Shown here one piece after another: positions 1 to 10,962 of a DNA stretch of 64,000 bases. Position numbers and translations under genes: made by a program. The stretch covers positions 31,801,480 through 31,865,479 of the forward strand of contig JALIGW010000005.1 in assembly GCA_023053685.1 (NCBI GenBank). Reading direction: 5' to 3'. Positions within the stretch are counted from its first letter, which is position 1, and each line of letters starts with the position of its first letter. Below the pieces are notes generated by a model that saw nothing but the letters and a program-made list of their open reading frames with translations, did not search any database and was not told the DNA's origin. The DNA is from Diadophis punctatus similis. Its lineage: Eukaryota; Chordata; Lepidosauria; Squamata; Dipsadidae.

Positions 1-505
1 GAAGCCTTCAAGAGTGATGGTTGATGAATATGTTAATAAGACAGGAACAAATAGAGCAGTGCCACATCTGCATTTTAAGAGCACACTGGGACTAAACAAT
101 TCTGTTCCTATGAGACTCGCATTGGTTTTTCCTCCTCAAATCCTACTCCCTCTAAGCAACATTCAATGTATCTGGAAAAGATGGATTGCCTTGGCAGGCT
201 GTGAAAGTAAAAAAATATATCTTTTTTTATGTAGGTGCCTGGTATTGTTTATATTTCATCTCTCAGAGGATCAAGTCTCATTTTTTTTAGTGAGAATGGA
301 TGGCCACCGAATATGCGGTATTATAAAACCACACATTTGACCTGTTTTACAAATGATGATTTGTGATCTTCTTAAGATAATGTTTAAAATGAGAATTTAT
401 CTATTTATTTCAATTTACTTACTTATTCAATAAATAAGAAAGCAAATCCCACTCCATTCTGACAGTGAAGGTGTCACCTGGATGGGTAACAAACAACCAT
501 GGTCA
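1..505. other. unannotated intergenic DNA
   Basis: AT-rich, with an ATTTATCTATTTATTT stretch at 397-412 and a neighbouring ATTTACTTACTTATT run. No gene or recognised repeat. Confidence 0.6.
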
Positions 506-513
506 GAAAGCAC

Positions 514-1034
514 CAGTGGTGGGTTCCTACCAGTGCGGTCCACTCTATAGCACCGGTAGCGGCCCGCTGGTGATGTCACAGTACCTGTGCGGTCGGTTGC
601 CAGTGCCTGGGCGCCACCATTTTTAAAAAAAACTTTACTTTTTTTTTAAATTTCTTCTGCGCATGCCCAGAAGCCGAGTTTCCGGCACTGCTCATGTGTT
701 GCCTTCCTACCCCACAGTGAGTCCAAGCAGGGGAGGATGGCTGAGGAAGCGTGTGAGACGCTGAAAGAACAGGCGGCAGGAGCTATCTCCATTCCCCTCC
801 CTTCAGCAGTCCGAGAAGCCACAAATGTGCGGTGATGAACCTAGGCATTTTTGCACGTTCAAGGCTTCTCGAGCTGCTGAGGGGAGGGGAAATGGGCAGC
901 AGGACCTATCTTAGTTCCCCTCCCTTCAGCAGTCCAAGAAGCCACGCCCACCCGGTGACATGGCTGGCAAGCCACACCCACAAAATAAGCCACGCCCACG
1001 GAGTGGTAGTAAAAAAATTAGGAACCCGCCCCTG
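514..1034 (+). mobile_element. hAT-type non-autonomous DNA transposon (GTGGGTTCC family)
   Basis: Terminal inverted repeats CAGTGGTGGGTTCCTACC and GGAACCCGCCCCTG, with an exact 8-bp target duplication GAAAGCAC (506-513 and 1035-1042). The interior has repeated CCACGCCCAC motifs and a tandem pair of AGTTCCCCTCCCTTCAGCAG-like units (about 790-830 and 912-945). No transposase is encoded. Confidence 0.9.
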
Positions 1035-1042
1035 GAAAGCAC

Positions 1043-1451
1043 CATTATTCAAATTTACTAGTTGCCTGTCTCCAATGGACAATGGACAGCCTACAACACT
1101 GGAAAATCCATAAAAAAACAGATAAAACATACTCCCTTGAGACTGAACAGAATAACAAAACTTTTCTGAAATTTCTTTTAGATTTACTCTTCAGCTGGGA
1201 TGGAATATTGTCCAGATTGCCAGGAGGGAGCAGGAAGAAAGAGCCTTGCAGGGGAGCAAGAGACATTATAGTTCAGATAATTTGTGTGGGAGAATGATTT
1301 TTTGAAAAAGATATCAATTTCCCTGATTTATTTTTCTAATAACAAATGTTATTTCTCAGAACTGTTTTTCTCCAACTGTGAATGCCAATGTTGCATGTTG
1401 CAGAATAGATCTTTTTCCTATACCATTTACCTCTTAAAGAAAGAAGGTGAA
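1043..1451. other. unannotated intergenic DNA
   Basis: No recognisable gene or repeat; short frames here have no family features. Confidence 0.55.
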
Positions 1452-1532
1452 GTTAATAACAGAATAACAGAGTTGGAAGGGACCTTGGAGGTCTTCTAGT
1501 CCAACTCCCTGTTCGGGCAGGAAACCCTATAC
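1452..1532 (-). mobile_element. CR1 LINE 3' tail, first part
   Basis: Plus strand reads GAGTTGGAAGGGACCTTGGAGG then CTAGTCCAACTCCCTG and GGCAGGAAACCC, the inverse of the well-known CR1 3' region. It is interrupted at 1533 by a DNA transposon and continues at 2026. Confidence 0.75.
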
Positions 1533-2025
1533 CAGGGGTGAAATCCAGCAGGTTCTAACAGGTTCTGAAGAACCGGTAGCGGAAATTTTGAGTAGTTCGG
1601 AGAACCGGTAGCGGAAATTGTGAGTAGTTCAGAGAACCAGCAGATACCACCTTTGGCTGGCCCCAGAGTGGGGTGGGAATGGAGATTTTGCAGTATCCTT
1701 CCCCTGGAGTGGGGTGGGAATGGAGATTTTGCAGTATCCTTCCCCTGGAGTGGGGTGGGAATGGAGATTTTGTAATATCCTTCCCCTGGAGTGAGGTGGG
1801 AATGGAGATTTTGCAGTATCCTTTCCCTGGAGTGGAGTGGGAATGGGAATTTTACAGTATCCTTCCCCTGGAGTGGGGTGGGAATGGAGATTTTGCAGTA
1901 TCCTTCCCCTGGAGTGGGGTGGGAATGAAGATTTTGCAGTATCCTTCCCCTGCCACGCCCACAAGCCACACCCACCAAGCCACGACCACAGAACCGGTAG
2001 TAAAAAAAATTGGATTTCACCACTG
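1533..2025 (+). mobile_element. hAT-type MITE carrying a 41-bp minisatellite
   Basis: Ends CAGGGGTGAAATCCA and TGGATTTCACCACTG, flanked by CCCTATAC / CCCTGTAC (8 bp, one mismatch). It sits inside a CR1 tail. The interior is mostly a tandem array; CCACGCCCAC-type motifs precede the right end. Confidence 0.9.
1662..1952 (+). repeat. 41-bp minisatellite, about seven units
   Basis: Unit begins TCCTTCCCCTGGAGTGGGGT; unit starts at 1696, 1737, 1778, 1819, 1860 and 1901 give a period of exactly 41. Because 41 is not a multiple of three, long repetitive frames appear on both strands; they are not genes. Confidence 0.95.
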
Positions 2026-2080
2026 CCCTGTACCATGTCAGACAAGTGCCCACACATTCGCGAACCAATAGGGAAGGTAA
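2026..2080 (-). mobile_element. CR1 LINE 3' tail, second part
   Basis: CCCTGTACCATGTCAGACAAG continues the CR1 sequence broken at 1532. Its first eight bases duplicate 1525-1532 with one mismatch, the target-site duplication of the intervening element. Confidence 0.65.
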
Positions 2081-3837
2081 CTTCTGACCAATACATATGA
2101 TGCAAATGTACACTCTGCGATAAACAACCTATTTTACCCTTTTTTGGGGGGGGGAAAGAGAGAGATAAACCAACTGGTACTCCAAAAAGAATATACTCCA
2201 AAGTTTGAGAGCAATCAAAAGCACTTTTGATACATGAACATCTATAAGCGTGGATCTCTTCAGAAGATTTCTTTTACAGACCATAAACGGGCAAGTTTAC
2301 ATTTGTCAGATAGCTATGCCTGAGCTATTTTGGACTTGCTTTGAGCCGAGTCCAGAAAATACAGGTAATCAATGTAGTGTTTTCAAAATAGTATATTATT
2401 TTGATTCACTAATTAGCAGACCAGCTGCTAGGTTTGGAGTACAGCTGAAAAACAGAAGACCAGGCATCTGCTGGGTGTACTCATTCAAGACAGCTTACAT
2501 TCAAAAGTCTTCTCCTTGGAAGCATTGAAATAAAGCCATTGGCATCCATAAGGGTTGGGGGTGGGTGTCAAATCTGCAAGATGGTACAAGTGCAATGTCA
2601 CAAAAGAAGCCCTGCCATTTTTGTAGGAGGATGTGACAGGGTGAGGCTTTTTTACTTTGAAATCACTGTCCTGTAGATTTTGACCTCCCTGTGGATTCCT
2701 CTGAATAAAGCCCTACCTACACTATAAATCTATAACATTTTGATCTCCGTGTAACTGTCATGGTTTTTTCCCCCTCCAAAATTGCTGGGAGATTTGACTG
2801 AAAAGGGCATGGGAATTCTTTATTAATAACTCTTGATTTGCGCTCTAAAACTTTGTTCTTAGGCTCTATAATTACTATTTGTTACTTTCCCCCCTGAATG
2901 GCTAAACCCCAAAGAAATCAGAAATTAATGGCTATTAACTGCAATCGGTACAGCCATAGATCATTTCCTTGCCCATTTAACTAGGAGAGAAGCTTATCTC
3001 TACAGGTTTTCAAGTCTGACAAGCATTTCTATGCACTCTCCCGCCAACCCCATTGGCAACTTGAAGATCTGTGGACTTCAACACCCAACTTGCCAAGATT
3101 GAGAAATAATGACAAAGGCTGTCATTGAAAGCCTTAAGGACATTTAGTTAAAGGCATCTCACATCCCTGAATCATTTCCTTTTTTATAAGCACAAAGCAG
3201 ATCAAGAGCAACGTTCACATAACTGTGATTTTGTTCAAGTGCTTTTAAACTCCTTGGAGCAAAATTTCTCTTTCTCTAAACAGGGGGGGCACAAGTGATA
3301 AATACTGCCAAAATAAGTGCCACTGAGAAACAAATAGAAGTTACTAACATATAGAATTTTGAAGTTTGCAAAAATAAAATAAAGACCATTTTTTAAAAAA
3401 GCACAAATCGGCTCCTAATCGAAACAGCTCATACATAACTGTAGCATATTCATCAGCTGGGAGGCCCAAACTAGTAAGAAGCAAAGAGAAATGGAGGAAG
3501 TATCTAACTTAAACATTTTGTTCTAGGCCTCTCTTATAATTATCATCACGCTGGTACCTTGACCAACGGTAAATCTAGATCATTTCTTGGAGAGTTTGTG
3601 CTCTTATTGAAGTTCAAGTTGCTGTTATGGTGGATCTTTCCTTTCCTTTATGTACTTTATCGCATCATTTGCTCATTAGTCTTATGGAACACATTTTACC
3701 TGGGCCATCGCTCAAGGTCAGTGACCTGCTTTGCAAGCAGAAAATTCTAGATTCCATCTCCTGTATCTTCTGAAGGCTATGAGTGGGCGACCTGCTGCTT
3801 TGAGCTCTGACCTGATTGCATAGCTGAATATCAGTTC
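2081..3837. other. intergenic DNA
   Basis: Unique-looking apart from the MITE fragment at 3056-3118 and a G run at 2142-2152. Confidence 0.55.
3056..3118. mobile_element. fragment of the GGCAACTTTAAGA hAT-type MITE
   Basis: Contains GGCAACTTGAAGATCTGTGG, ACTTCAACACCCA and TTGCCAAGATTGAGAAA, the arms of a palindromic MITE also present at 21059, 33172, 39911 and 43487. Confidence 0.45.
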
Positions 3838-4985
3838 TGAATGAAACAAACTGGCAACCAGTCCCCCAGTCGCCGCTCGCTCTCCCTGCACCGCCCAGTT
3901 TTTGCAGCTTGCCTGGCTGAAGCGCTGCTCCCTGATCTGCCTGCCAGGTAAGCCTGTGAAGTTGCAGCCTACCTAGCTGCCCCTGCCTCCCCCCACCGTT
4001 CAAGCTGCCTTCCCTACTCCATTCCCCATGGTTCACGGCCCTGAGATACTTGCCTGCCTTCCACACGGCCTTCCCAGTGTCCCCGTGGTCAGCTTGCGAA
4101 GGCAGGCAAGTGGAAGGCCACGTGGAAGGCAGGCAAGCATGTCAGGCTGCGGGGAAGACAGCTAGCAGCCTACTTCCTTCCCCGCAGCCCTGCCATGCTT
4201 GCCTGCCTTCCACGCGGCCTTCCCGGCAGTCCCCCATGCTCGCTTGCCTTCCGAGGTCAGCATCTAGCCCGGCCTGGCCAGTGGGTGGGCGGGTGGCCCT
4301 TGGTGAAGACGCAGCCACTGCTCAGGGGCTGAGAGAGGTGGCGGAGGTGGTGGTGGTGCTCCAGGCTGCTGCACATGCACACTGCTTACCCTCCCAGAGC
4401 ACCGCTGCGGCAGCGCCGTTTGCTTTTGTTTCATGGTGGGAGAAGGAAGAAAGCGAATGGCGGTGCCATGGTGGTGCTCCGGGAGGGCTGCTGCCGTCAG
4501 CCTTACCAATGCGCTGGGTCCTTTGGGATGATGGACATGCTGAATATGCCAGCGGAGGATCTAGAAGGTAAGCTGATGCTGGCAGCGGTGGGGGAATGGA
4601 GACCCGCTGCACTCAGCCTTGGGGGGACATGGCGAGGCTCGCTTGCCTTTTGGGCCTGGTGCACTCGGCTTCCGCACTCAGCTTCTGCAGGGCCTTTGGC
4701 CGCCTGCCACCTGCTTGTCTTTCCCTCCGCCTCGGGTCCTGCTCCCCGTATCCAGCCCATGATGGGGGATGCGCCGCTTCTGGGCCAGGCCCCCAAAGGG
4801 CAGGGTATGCTCTGTTGCTACTGCTTGTGCTGGCACCGCAGCCACGCAGAAAAACTCCCTGGAACGGCACAGTTCTGGGATGGTGGAGAGCCCAGGCAAG
4901 CTCTGCCCCCACTGCCACCGCCGCTGCCGGGTGCATCCGCACAGGAGAACTCCCCAGGAAGGGCTCCATCTGTCTAGGTGCCCAG
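3838..4985. repeat. GC-rich region with inverted repeats, uncertain origin
   Basis: About 1.1 kb of GC-rich sequence in AT-rich surroundings. Arms at about 4119-4159 and 4183-4222 (CCACGTGGAAGGCAGGCAAG / CTTGCCTGCCTTCCACGCGG) form a hairpin, and the GCAGGCAAG motif recurs. Open frames exist on both strands but resemble no protein. It may be the interior of a large foldback transposon ending near 5756, or a decayed CpG island. Confidence 0.45.
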
Positions 4986-4988
4986 ACC

Positions 4989-5582
<594 letters not shown>

Positions 5583-5648
5583 CACTTATGACCACAATTG
5601 AGCCCAAAATTTTGGTTGCTAAGTAAGAGCATTGTTAAGTGAGTTTCA
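5583..5648 (+). mobile_element. fragment of the Tigger-like MITE
   Basis: CTTATGACCACAATTGAGCC, GTTGCTAAGTAAGAGCATTG and GTTAAGTGAGTTTCACC match the left part of the element at 9047-9430. Confidence 0.6.
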
Positions 5649-5654
5649 CCACAT

Positions 5655-5756
5655 TTTACAAGTTGGCCATGCCCACCGAGTCACATGCCCACCAAACCAC
5701 GCCCATCAAGCCATGCCCACATAACCGGTAGGGGAAAAATTTGGATTTCATCACTG
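5655..5756 (+). mobile_element. right end of a hAT-type MITE
   Basis: Repeated GCCCACC motifs, AACCGGTAG and a terminal TTGGATTTCATCACTG match the right end of the 1533-2025 element. The left end was not located. Confidence 0.7.
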
Positions 5757-6948
5757 TGTGGATCCCCCTAAAAATAGTTTACAATTAATGGGAAATTTAT
5801 GTATACTTTCTTGTTTCTTTACATATGTAATTGACTGGAAAAGGAGACAGAAAATCATTATTCCTTTGCCTAGCTTGTACTAACTTTATATTTAAAGAGG
5901 TGTAAAAACTACATAATAATGAAGCAGGAGCTCAAACTAAGGCCTCTAAGCTTTTCAGGTCCTGGTCGATGCCTTTTCTATGTGCTTGTCAGAGTTGGCA
6001 AGAGCCAAATAGGTGCCTTTTGCAGCCATCCATCAAGTTAATAAATACTTCTGCTACTCTCCAAATAAAAGAAGCCCAAGATGTGAAACATTATTACTAT
6101 TTTACCTAGCTGAAAAAAACGCTGTAAGATCAATAGCTATTTTGATCATCTTAAGAAAGCTAATGCTCTGCCAAAACCTGAGCTGTTTTTATTAATCAAA
6201 CACTTCTGCTCAATAGTTTATAATACCTTGGGATGGCTGACAGGAATATTTTGCAAGGACACACTGCCAAGATACAATTAACTTTTTGAAAAAAACACGT
6301 TAGAAATTATGAATAAATATCAAGGCTCCAGATCACCTCCATGCATGAATTAACTCTCCAAGAGATATCTCTGGGGACATTCTGAAAATCATCAATAGCT
6401 ATGAGAATCTCCAATAATCCAGTTTCGTTTTCCCAGGGCTTTGTTCAAAAATGGCAAAATGATGTTTAACTAAAACTAATTTTAAAAAATTAATAGAACT
6501 TCCCACTTTGTTCTTCAAGCAAGAAGGAGAATTTTTTATTATCACTTTGGGAGTTACGTGATCATTACTTCTGGAAAATCTAACTTTAACCTTTCTTCAC
6601 AAATTCTTCATTGTGTGGCACTAGAGAAAAAAGGCTCCTAGTTTCAATATTCAGGTTAGCTTTAAAAGGAAGGTTGTGAGATCATACTTTTTAAAGCCAA
6701 TTTTAAGTTCAGAACAATGATAAAAGGACAAAATATTTGACTGAGATGGGTGGCTATAGAAATTGAATAAATAGTAAATACCTGGGGAATAGGCTGATTT
6801 GGACCTACAATTTTGCTTTGTTTTTAGTTTTAGTTTTGTATTGGTATTTGTTTTGCATTTTACTCTTGTTGTTGTTGTGTACAATATTTATTTTAATAAC
6901 ATGATTTTTAGTTGTAAACTCCCAAAGTCATTTAGGAATTGGGCAGTC
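5757..6948. other. intergenic DNA
   Basis: AT-rich unique-looking sequence, nothing recognised. Confidence 0.55.
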
Positions 6949-7010
6949 AACCAACCAACCAACCAACCAACCAACCAACCAACCAACCAACCAACCAACC
7001 AACCAACCAA
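6949..7010. repeat. (AACC)n microsatellite
   Basis: About 15 perfect tetranucleotide units. Confidence 0.97.
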
Positions 7011-7205
7011 AGCTATTTACCCAAAGATAACCATCATACTCACCATTCCCAGTTCCCTCCAAGCATTCCTTATCGCCCCTGTATTTCCTTAAGTTAATTA
7101 CACCCTACATGAAATGTTTTTTAGATTTATTGGAGCACAAAACTTACCATCTCCTGCCAGCACAGCCACATTATTTGAAGGTCACTAGGATGGGTAAAAG
7201 TTACC

Positions 7206-7319
7206 TTAGTCCAGGTGTCCTCAACCTCTGGCCCGTGGCCCATGGCCTGTTTGAAACCGGGCAGTGCAAGCGATAAGCAAGTGTGTGCACATGCGAAGCT
7301 CCACTAATTTTATTTCAGA
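7206..7319 (+). mobile_element. hAT-type relic
   Basis: CAGGTGTCCTCAACCTCTGG and CCCGTGGCCCATGGCCTG resemble a hAT left terminus. No right end or target duplication was found. Confidence 0.35.
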
Positions 7320-7936
7320 ATGACCAGCTTGGTTCAGTGTAATACTTGTTTTGCAGCTGTCTTTCGCAGTACTCTTTTCAAATTTGGATGCTGTCCTCTT
7401 TGTAAACAAATTACTAGTCTACACGGACAGGTTACCCATCTAGAACCTCTAATCTGTTCTCTCCAAGCAGAAATTATGTGTCCAATTCAGCCATTCCACT
7501 CTATTGAGCTGCCGCACTATTAGCCCCCTCTACCACAAAGATCCAGCAGGAGAAGGGCAGTATGGACAACTGTGGGATCTAGCAGGGTGAGAGCTGTGAA
7601 CCATAAACACAAAGCTTTCGCTGTGTTCCAGCATAACAGACACAGTGTCCTTGCTGACCTTAATAGGCACACTAAGGTGACAGGTCAAGGTAGTTGTGAT
7701 AATGATAACTCAAATAAGCAGGGGATCGTGGTCCAAGATGAAGAACATACTTTGGAAAAGGGAAAGTGTGAATCAGGTATTACACATCAGTCACACAAGA
7801 AGAGCAAGGTATCCAAAAAGAGAAGCCACCTTCTGGTTGGTGAATCAATTGTAAGGGATGTAAATTTAGGAAAGGATATGGAGGTTATGAAAGAGGTCAG
7901 GTGTCTGCCAGGTGCTACTGCCAACAGAGACAAGAG
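7320..7936 (+). pseudogene. LINE ORF1 remnant (CR1/L2-type) with one in-frame stop
   Basis: A Cys-rich N-terminal part (CNTCFAAV, FGCCPLCKQITSL) is followed by a leucine-rich coiled-coil-like stretch, then HNRHSVLAD and a C-terminal RSHLLVGESIVRDV / VRCLPGATANRD resembling the esterase-like domain of CR1/L2 ORF1. The two halves (7320-7520 and 7524 onward) share a frame and are separated by a TAG at 7521-7523. The 3' part is cut off by the transposon starting at 7937. Assignment rests on remembered family motifs. Confidence 0.6.
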
Positions 7937-8229
7937 CAGTGGTGGTATTCAATTTTTTTACTACTGGTTCTGTGGGTGGGGCTTGATGGGTGGGGCCTGG
8001 CTTGGTGGCGTGGCAGGGGAAGGATACTGCAAAATCTCCATTCCCTCCCCACTCCAGGGGAAGGTTACTGCAAAATCCCCATTTCCTCCCAATCAGCTGG
8101 GACTCGGGAAGCAGAGAATAGATGGGGGTGGGGCCAGTCAGAGGTGGTATTTACCGATTCTCCGAACTACTCAACATTTCTGCTACTGGTTCTCCAGAAC
8201 TGGCCAGCACTTGCTGAAACCCACCTCTG
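7937..8229 (-). mobile_element. hAT-type MITE, reverse orientation, with two 41-bp units
   Basis: Begins CAGTGGTGGTATTCAA and ends TGAAACCCACCTCTG. The interior carries two copies of the 41-bp minisatellite unit in reverse (AGGGGAAGGATACTGCAAAA at 8018 and AGGGGAAGGTTACTGCAAAA at 8057). No target duplication: the left flank is GACAAGAG and the right flank is telomere-like. Confidence 0.75.
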
Positions 8230-8248
8230 GTTAGGGTTAGGGTTAGGG
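8230..8248 (+). repeat. interstitial telomeric repeat (TTAGGG)3
   Basis: Three perfect TTAGGG units at 8231-8248 directly abutting the MITE end at 8229. Confidence 0.9.
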
Positions 8249-8249
8249 C

Positions 8250-9046
8250 ATCTGCGTAATGGGCAAAGAAAGAGTCAGAAGGGACTCTCCCTAACTCCTC
8301 TGGCTTTAAAAGAGATGATGGATTATTTGTACTTTCGGATGTGCAAAATTCTGTTAAAGTCTTCTTACAATAAAGTAGTATTAGCTCATATGGCTGTGTG
8401 TCCTATCTGCCTGGGAAGGCTAACACATGTGGCTGTTATTTCAACATTTAAAGTCCTTCCATAAAACATGAAAGGAATTGTTGACTGAGCCAGTTCATGA
8501 AATACTAAAAGAAAAAAGAAAAAAAAGAAAAAAAGGGGGGGAGAACAAATTTCATCATCTCTCAAACCACTTCTGTTGCCAAAATAAGAACATATTGCTG
8601 AGCTAATATCATCAGAATTGCAATTATACTTCATGATACACCTGCTAAGGATTTGTTTTTGTGATTATTTTAATGTTATTGTAGACAACATCATTGCTAT
8701 GGGAGCTGCTCAGGTGTTAGCATTCCTGAGTAGCAATAGAAGTTGGATATAATCTGTTTTTGATCTCTGCAACCTTCTTTTTCAGAGGATTATTGCGCAG
8801 TTAGTCTTTGTTTTAAATCTGCCAGTTCTGAATGTCAGCAACTGAATAAAGAGCTGAACTTCACCTGCTGCAAGCAAGATCTCATAAACATTGGAGGTTT
8901 AGGAAGCTGATGAAAACTGGTTTGGGATAGATGGAAGGATAGCATGAATGGGATGGTTTATTTAGCCATGGTTCACTGAAAACAACCACAACATTATTTG
9001 TTTATGAAATTTTTGTATCAGTTCAATCACAACTGATTCTAAATAG
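8250..9046. other. intergenic DNA
   Basis: The first 200 bp could be the continuation of the LINE at 7320-7936 but carries no recognisable motif. A purine-rich run lies at 8507-8545. Confidence 0.5.
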
Positions 9047-9430
9047 TACAATTAGTCCTCGACTTACAACCACAATTGACCCACAATTTCTGTTGCTAAG
9101 TGAGACATTTGCCCCATCGTATGATCTTTCTTGCCACGGTTGTTAAGTGAATCACTGTCGTTGTTAAATTAGTAACACAGTTGTTAAGTGAATCTAGCTT
9201 CCCCATTGACTGCTTGTCAAAAGGTCACAAAAGGGGATCGCATGATTCCAGGAAAATGCAACTGTCATAAATATGAGTCAGTTGCCAAGCATCTGAATTT
9301 TGATCATGTGACCACAGCAATGCTGCAATGGTCATTAGTGTGAAAAATGGTCAGAAGTCACTTTTTTTAGTGCCGTTGTAACTTTGAACGGTTATTAAAT
9401 GAACTGTTGTAGGTCAAGGATTACCTGTAT
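9047..9430 (+). mobile_element. Tigger/pogo-like MITE
   Basis: Termini TACAATTAGTCCTCGACTTA and GTCAAGGATTACCTGTA are inverted repeats bounded by TA. The interior has repeated GTTAAGTGAATC motifs and no ORF. A TA target suggests Tc1/mariner (Tigger-like); the class is inferred from termini. Confidence 0.75.
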
Positions 9431-9590
9431 ACAAAAGAATACAAATAGTAACATTATACATAATGAATGCTAGTAAAATAAACAAGCCAATACAGAAGAT
9501 GCCATCATTCGGAATACATCACCTTTCCTGAAGATCATGAAGGAAAAGGACATTCACAACTCTTGGGGTAACCTGTTTGACTCCATAGGC

Positions 9591-10014
9591 CAGTGATGGC
9601 GAACCTTTTTTCCCTCGGGTGCCGAAATAGTGTGCGCGTGCGCTATCACACGCACGTGCGTGCCCACATTCATAATTCAAAGCCCCCCACTCGCCCCACC
9701 CCCCTACGCACGCGTGCGTGACCCCCCTACTCCCCCGTTTCCCAACTTCCAGTGGGCCCAGTAGGCCCGTTTTTCGCCCTCCCCAGGTTCCAGAGGCTTT
9801 CTTAGAGCTTGGGGAGGGTGAAAACGCTCCCCCCGCCACCCTGGAGGCCCTCCGGAGGCCGAAATTGCCCTCCCAGAGCCTCCGCGCAAGCCAGAAATCA
9901 GCTGGCGGGCACGCACATGCACGCTGGAGCTGAGCTAGGGAAACGGCTCACGTGCCGGCAGATATGGCTCCGCGTGCCACCTGTGGCACCCATGCCATAG
10001 GTTCGCCATCACTG
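9591..10014 (+). mobile_element. hAT-type MITE (GATGGCGAACC family), copy 1
   Basis: Perfect 16-bp inverted termini CAGTGATGGCGAACCT / AGGTTCGCCATCACTG, with exact 8-bp target duplication CCATAGGC (9583-9590 and 10015-10022). GC-rich interior, no transposase. Confidence 0.95.
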
Positions 10015-10170
10015 CCATAGGCAAACTCTGTAGGATCTTCTATGGAGAATATGCTTGCTTTGGTGTCCCCACCCACCAGCCATATTAACATAAAATCTTC
10101 TGTTGGAATGGATTGGTTATTCAGAATGGAACAGGGTACCCAGGTCCCAAACAATGTACAAATTCTAGAA

Positions 10171-10571
10171 CAGTATTGGTGAACCTTTTCGGCACCAAGT
10201 GCCGAAACAGGAGTGCGCGTGCGCATGTGCCAGAAACCGGAAGAGCAGCTGCCTGGTGCGCATGCGCATGCTGGGAAGATGATCTTACGATTTCCAGTGC
10301 GCCACCTGGTCTTCCAGTTTCTGGGGCGCATTCATGTGCGAAGACCAGCTGGCTGGTGCGCATGTGCGTGCCGGAAACCAGAAGATCATCTTCTCAGCAT
10401 GCGCATGCACACCAGGTGGCTGCTCTTCTGGTTTCCGGTGCTCCCACGCATGTGAAGATCAGCTAGCCAGTGCGGCGGAACCCAGAAGAGCAACTGGCGA
10501 CAGCTTGCGTGCCCGGAGATATGGCTCTGCGTGCCACTTCCGGCACACGTGCCATAGGTTCACCATCATGG
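10171..10571 (+). mobile_element. hAT-type MITE (GATGGCGAACC family), copy 2
   Basis: Termini CAGTATTGGTGAACCT / AGGTTCACCATCATG, exact target duplication TTCTAGAA (10163-10170 and 10572-10579). The interior contains TGCGCATGCGCA at 10257-10268 and several inverted CCGGAAGA-type blocks. Confidence 0.93.
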
Positions 10572-10616
10572 TTCTAGAAGATAGAACATCTTGGATTAAA
10601 CCTGAAAACATACCAG

Positions 10617-10957
10617 TGTAGTATTACAGCCTGACAGAGGTGAGAATTAATCTCACAGAGGATATGTTTGATCTTTTCCCGGACATCAGACATTAGAAAT
10701 GAAACCGCAGTTTAAAAGTCTAAGTAAAATATTTATTTCAGTACAAAAACAATAAAACCTCATTTGTTTACATCTCTGATATAAATGTGCGACTTCACTC
10801 AATGGAAGTCAGAGGAGGAAGGGTAGAGCGGAGATTGGAATGCACACATGCGTACAAGAACATATCAATCACGTGCTCAGGAATAAACCATTATATAGAA
10901 TAGGGATGCATCTCCCTGCATATACATGTAACAGGCAATAAATCACACCGTGACACA
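10617..10957 (-). mobile_element. probable solo LTR of a retrotransposon
   Basis: On the minus strand the unit starts TGTGTCACGG and ends ATACTACA, flanked by ACCAG (10612-10616) and GCCAG (10958-10962), a near-perfect 5-bp duplication. It carries TATATAA (10891-10897) and an AATAAA signal (10732-10737) in the right order. No primer-binding site, polypurine tract or internal coding sequence adjoins it, so a solo LTR is the best fit. Family unknown. Confidence 0.5.
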
Positions 10958-10962
10958 GCCAG

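Noticed and set aside
1496..2201. 205- and 190-codon minus-strand frames with repeated peptide units
   Set aside because: Produced by the 41-bp minisatellite inside a MITE.
3838..4985. CpG-island promoter of a second gene
   Set aside because: Internal inverted repeats and adjoining transposon ends fit a repeat better; no downstream coding exon was found.
8231..8248. Chromosome end
   Set aside because: Only three TTAGGG units, embedded in ordinary sequence.
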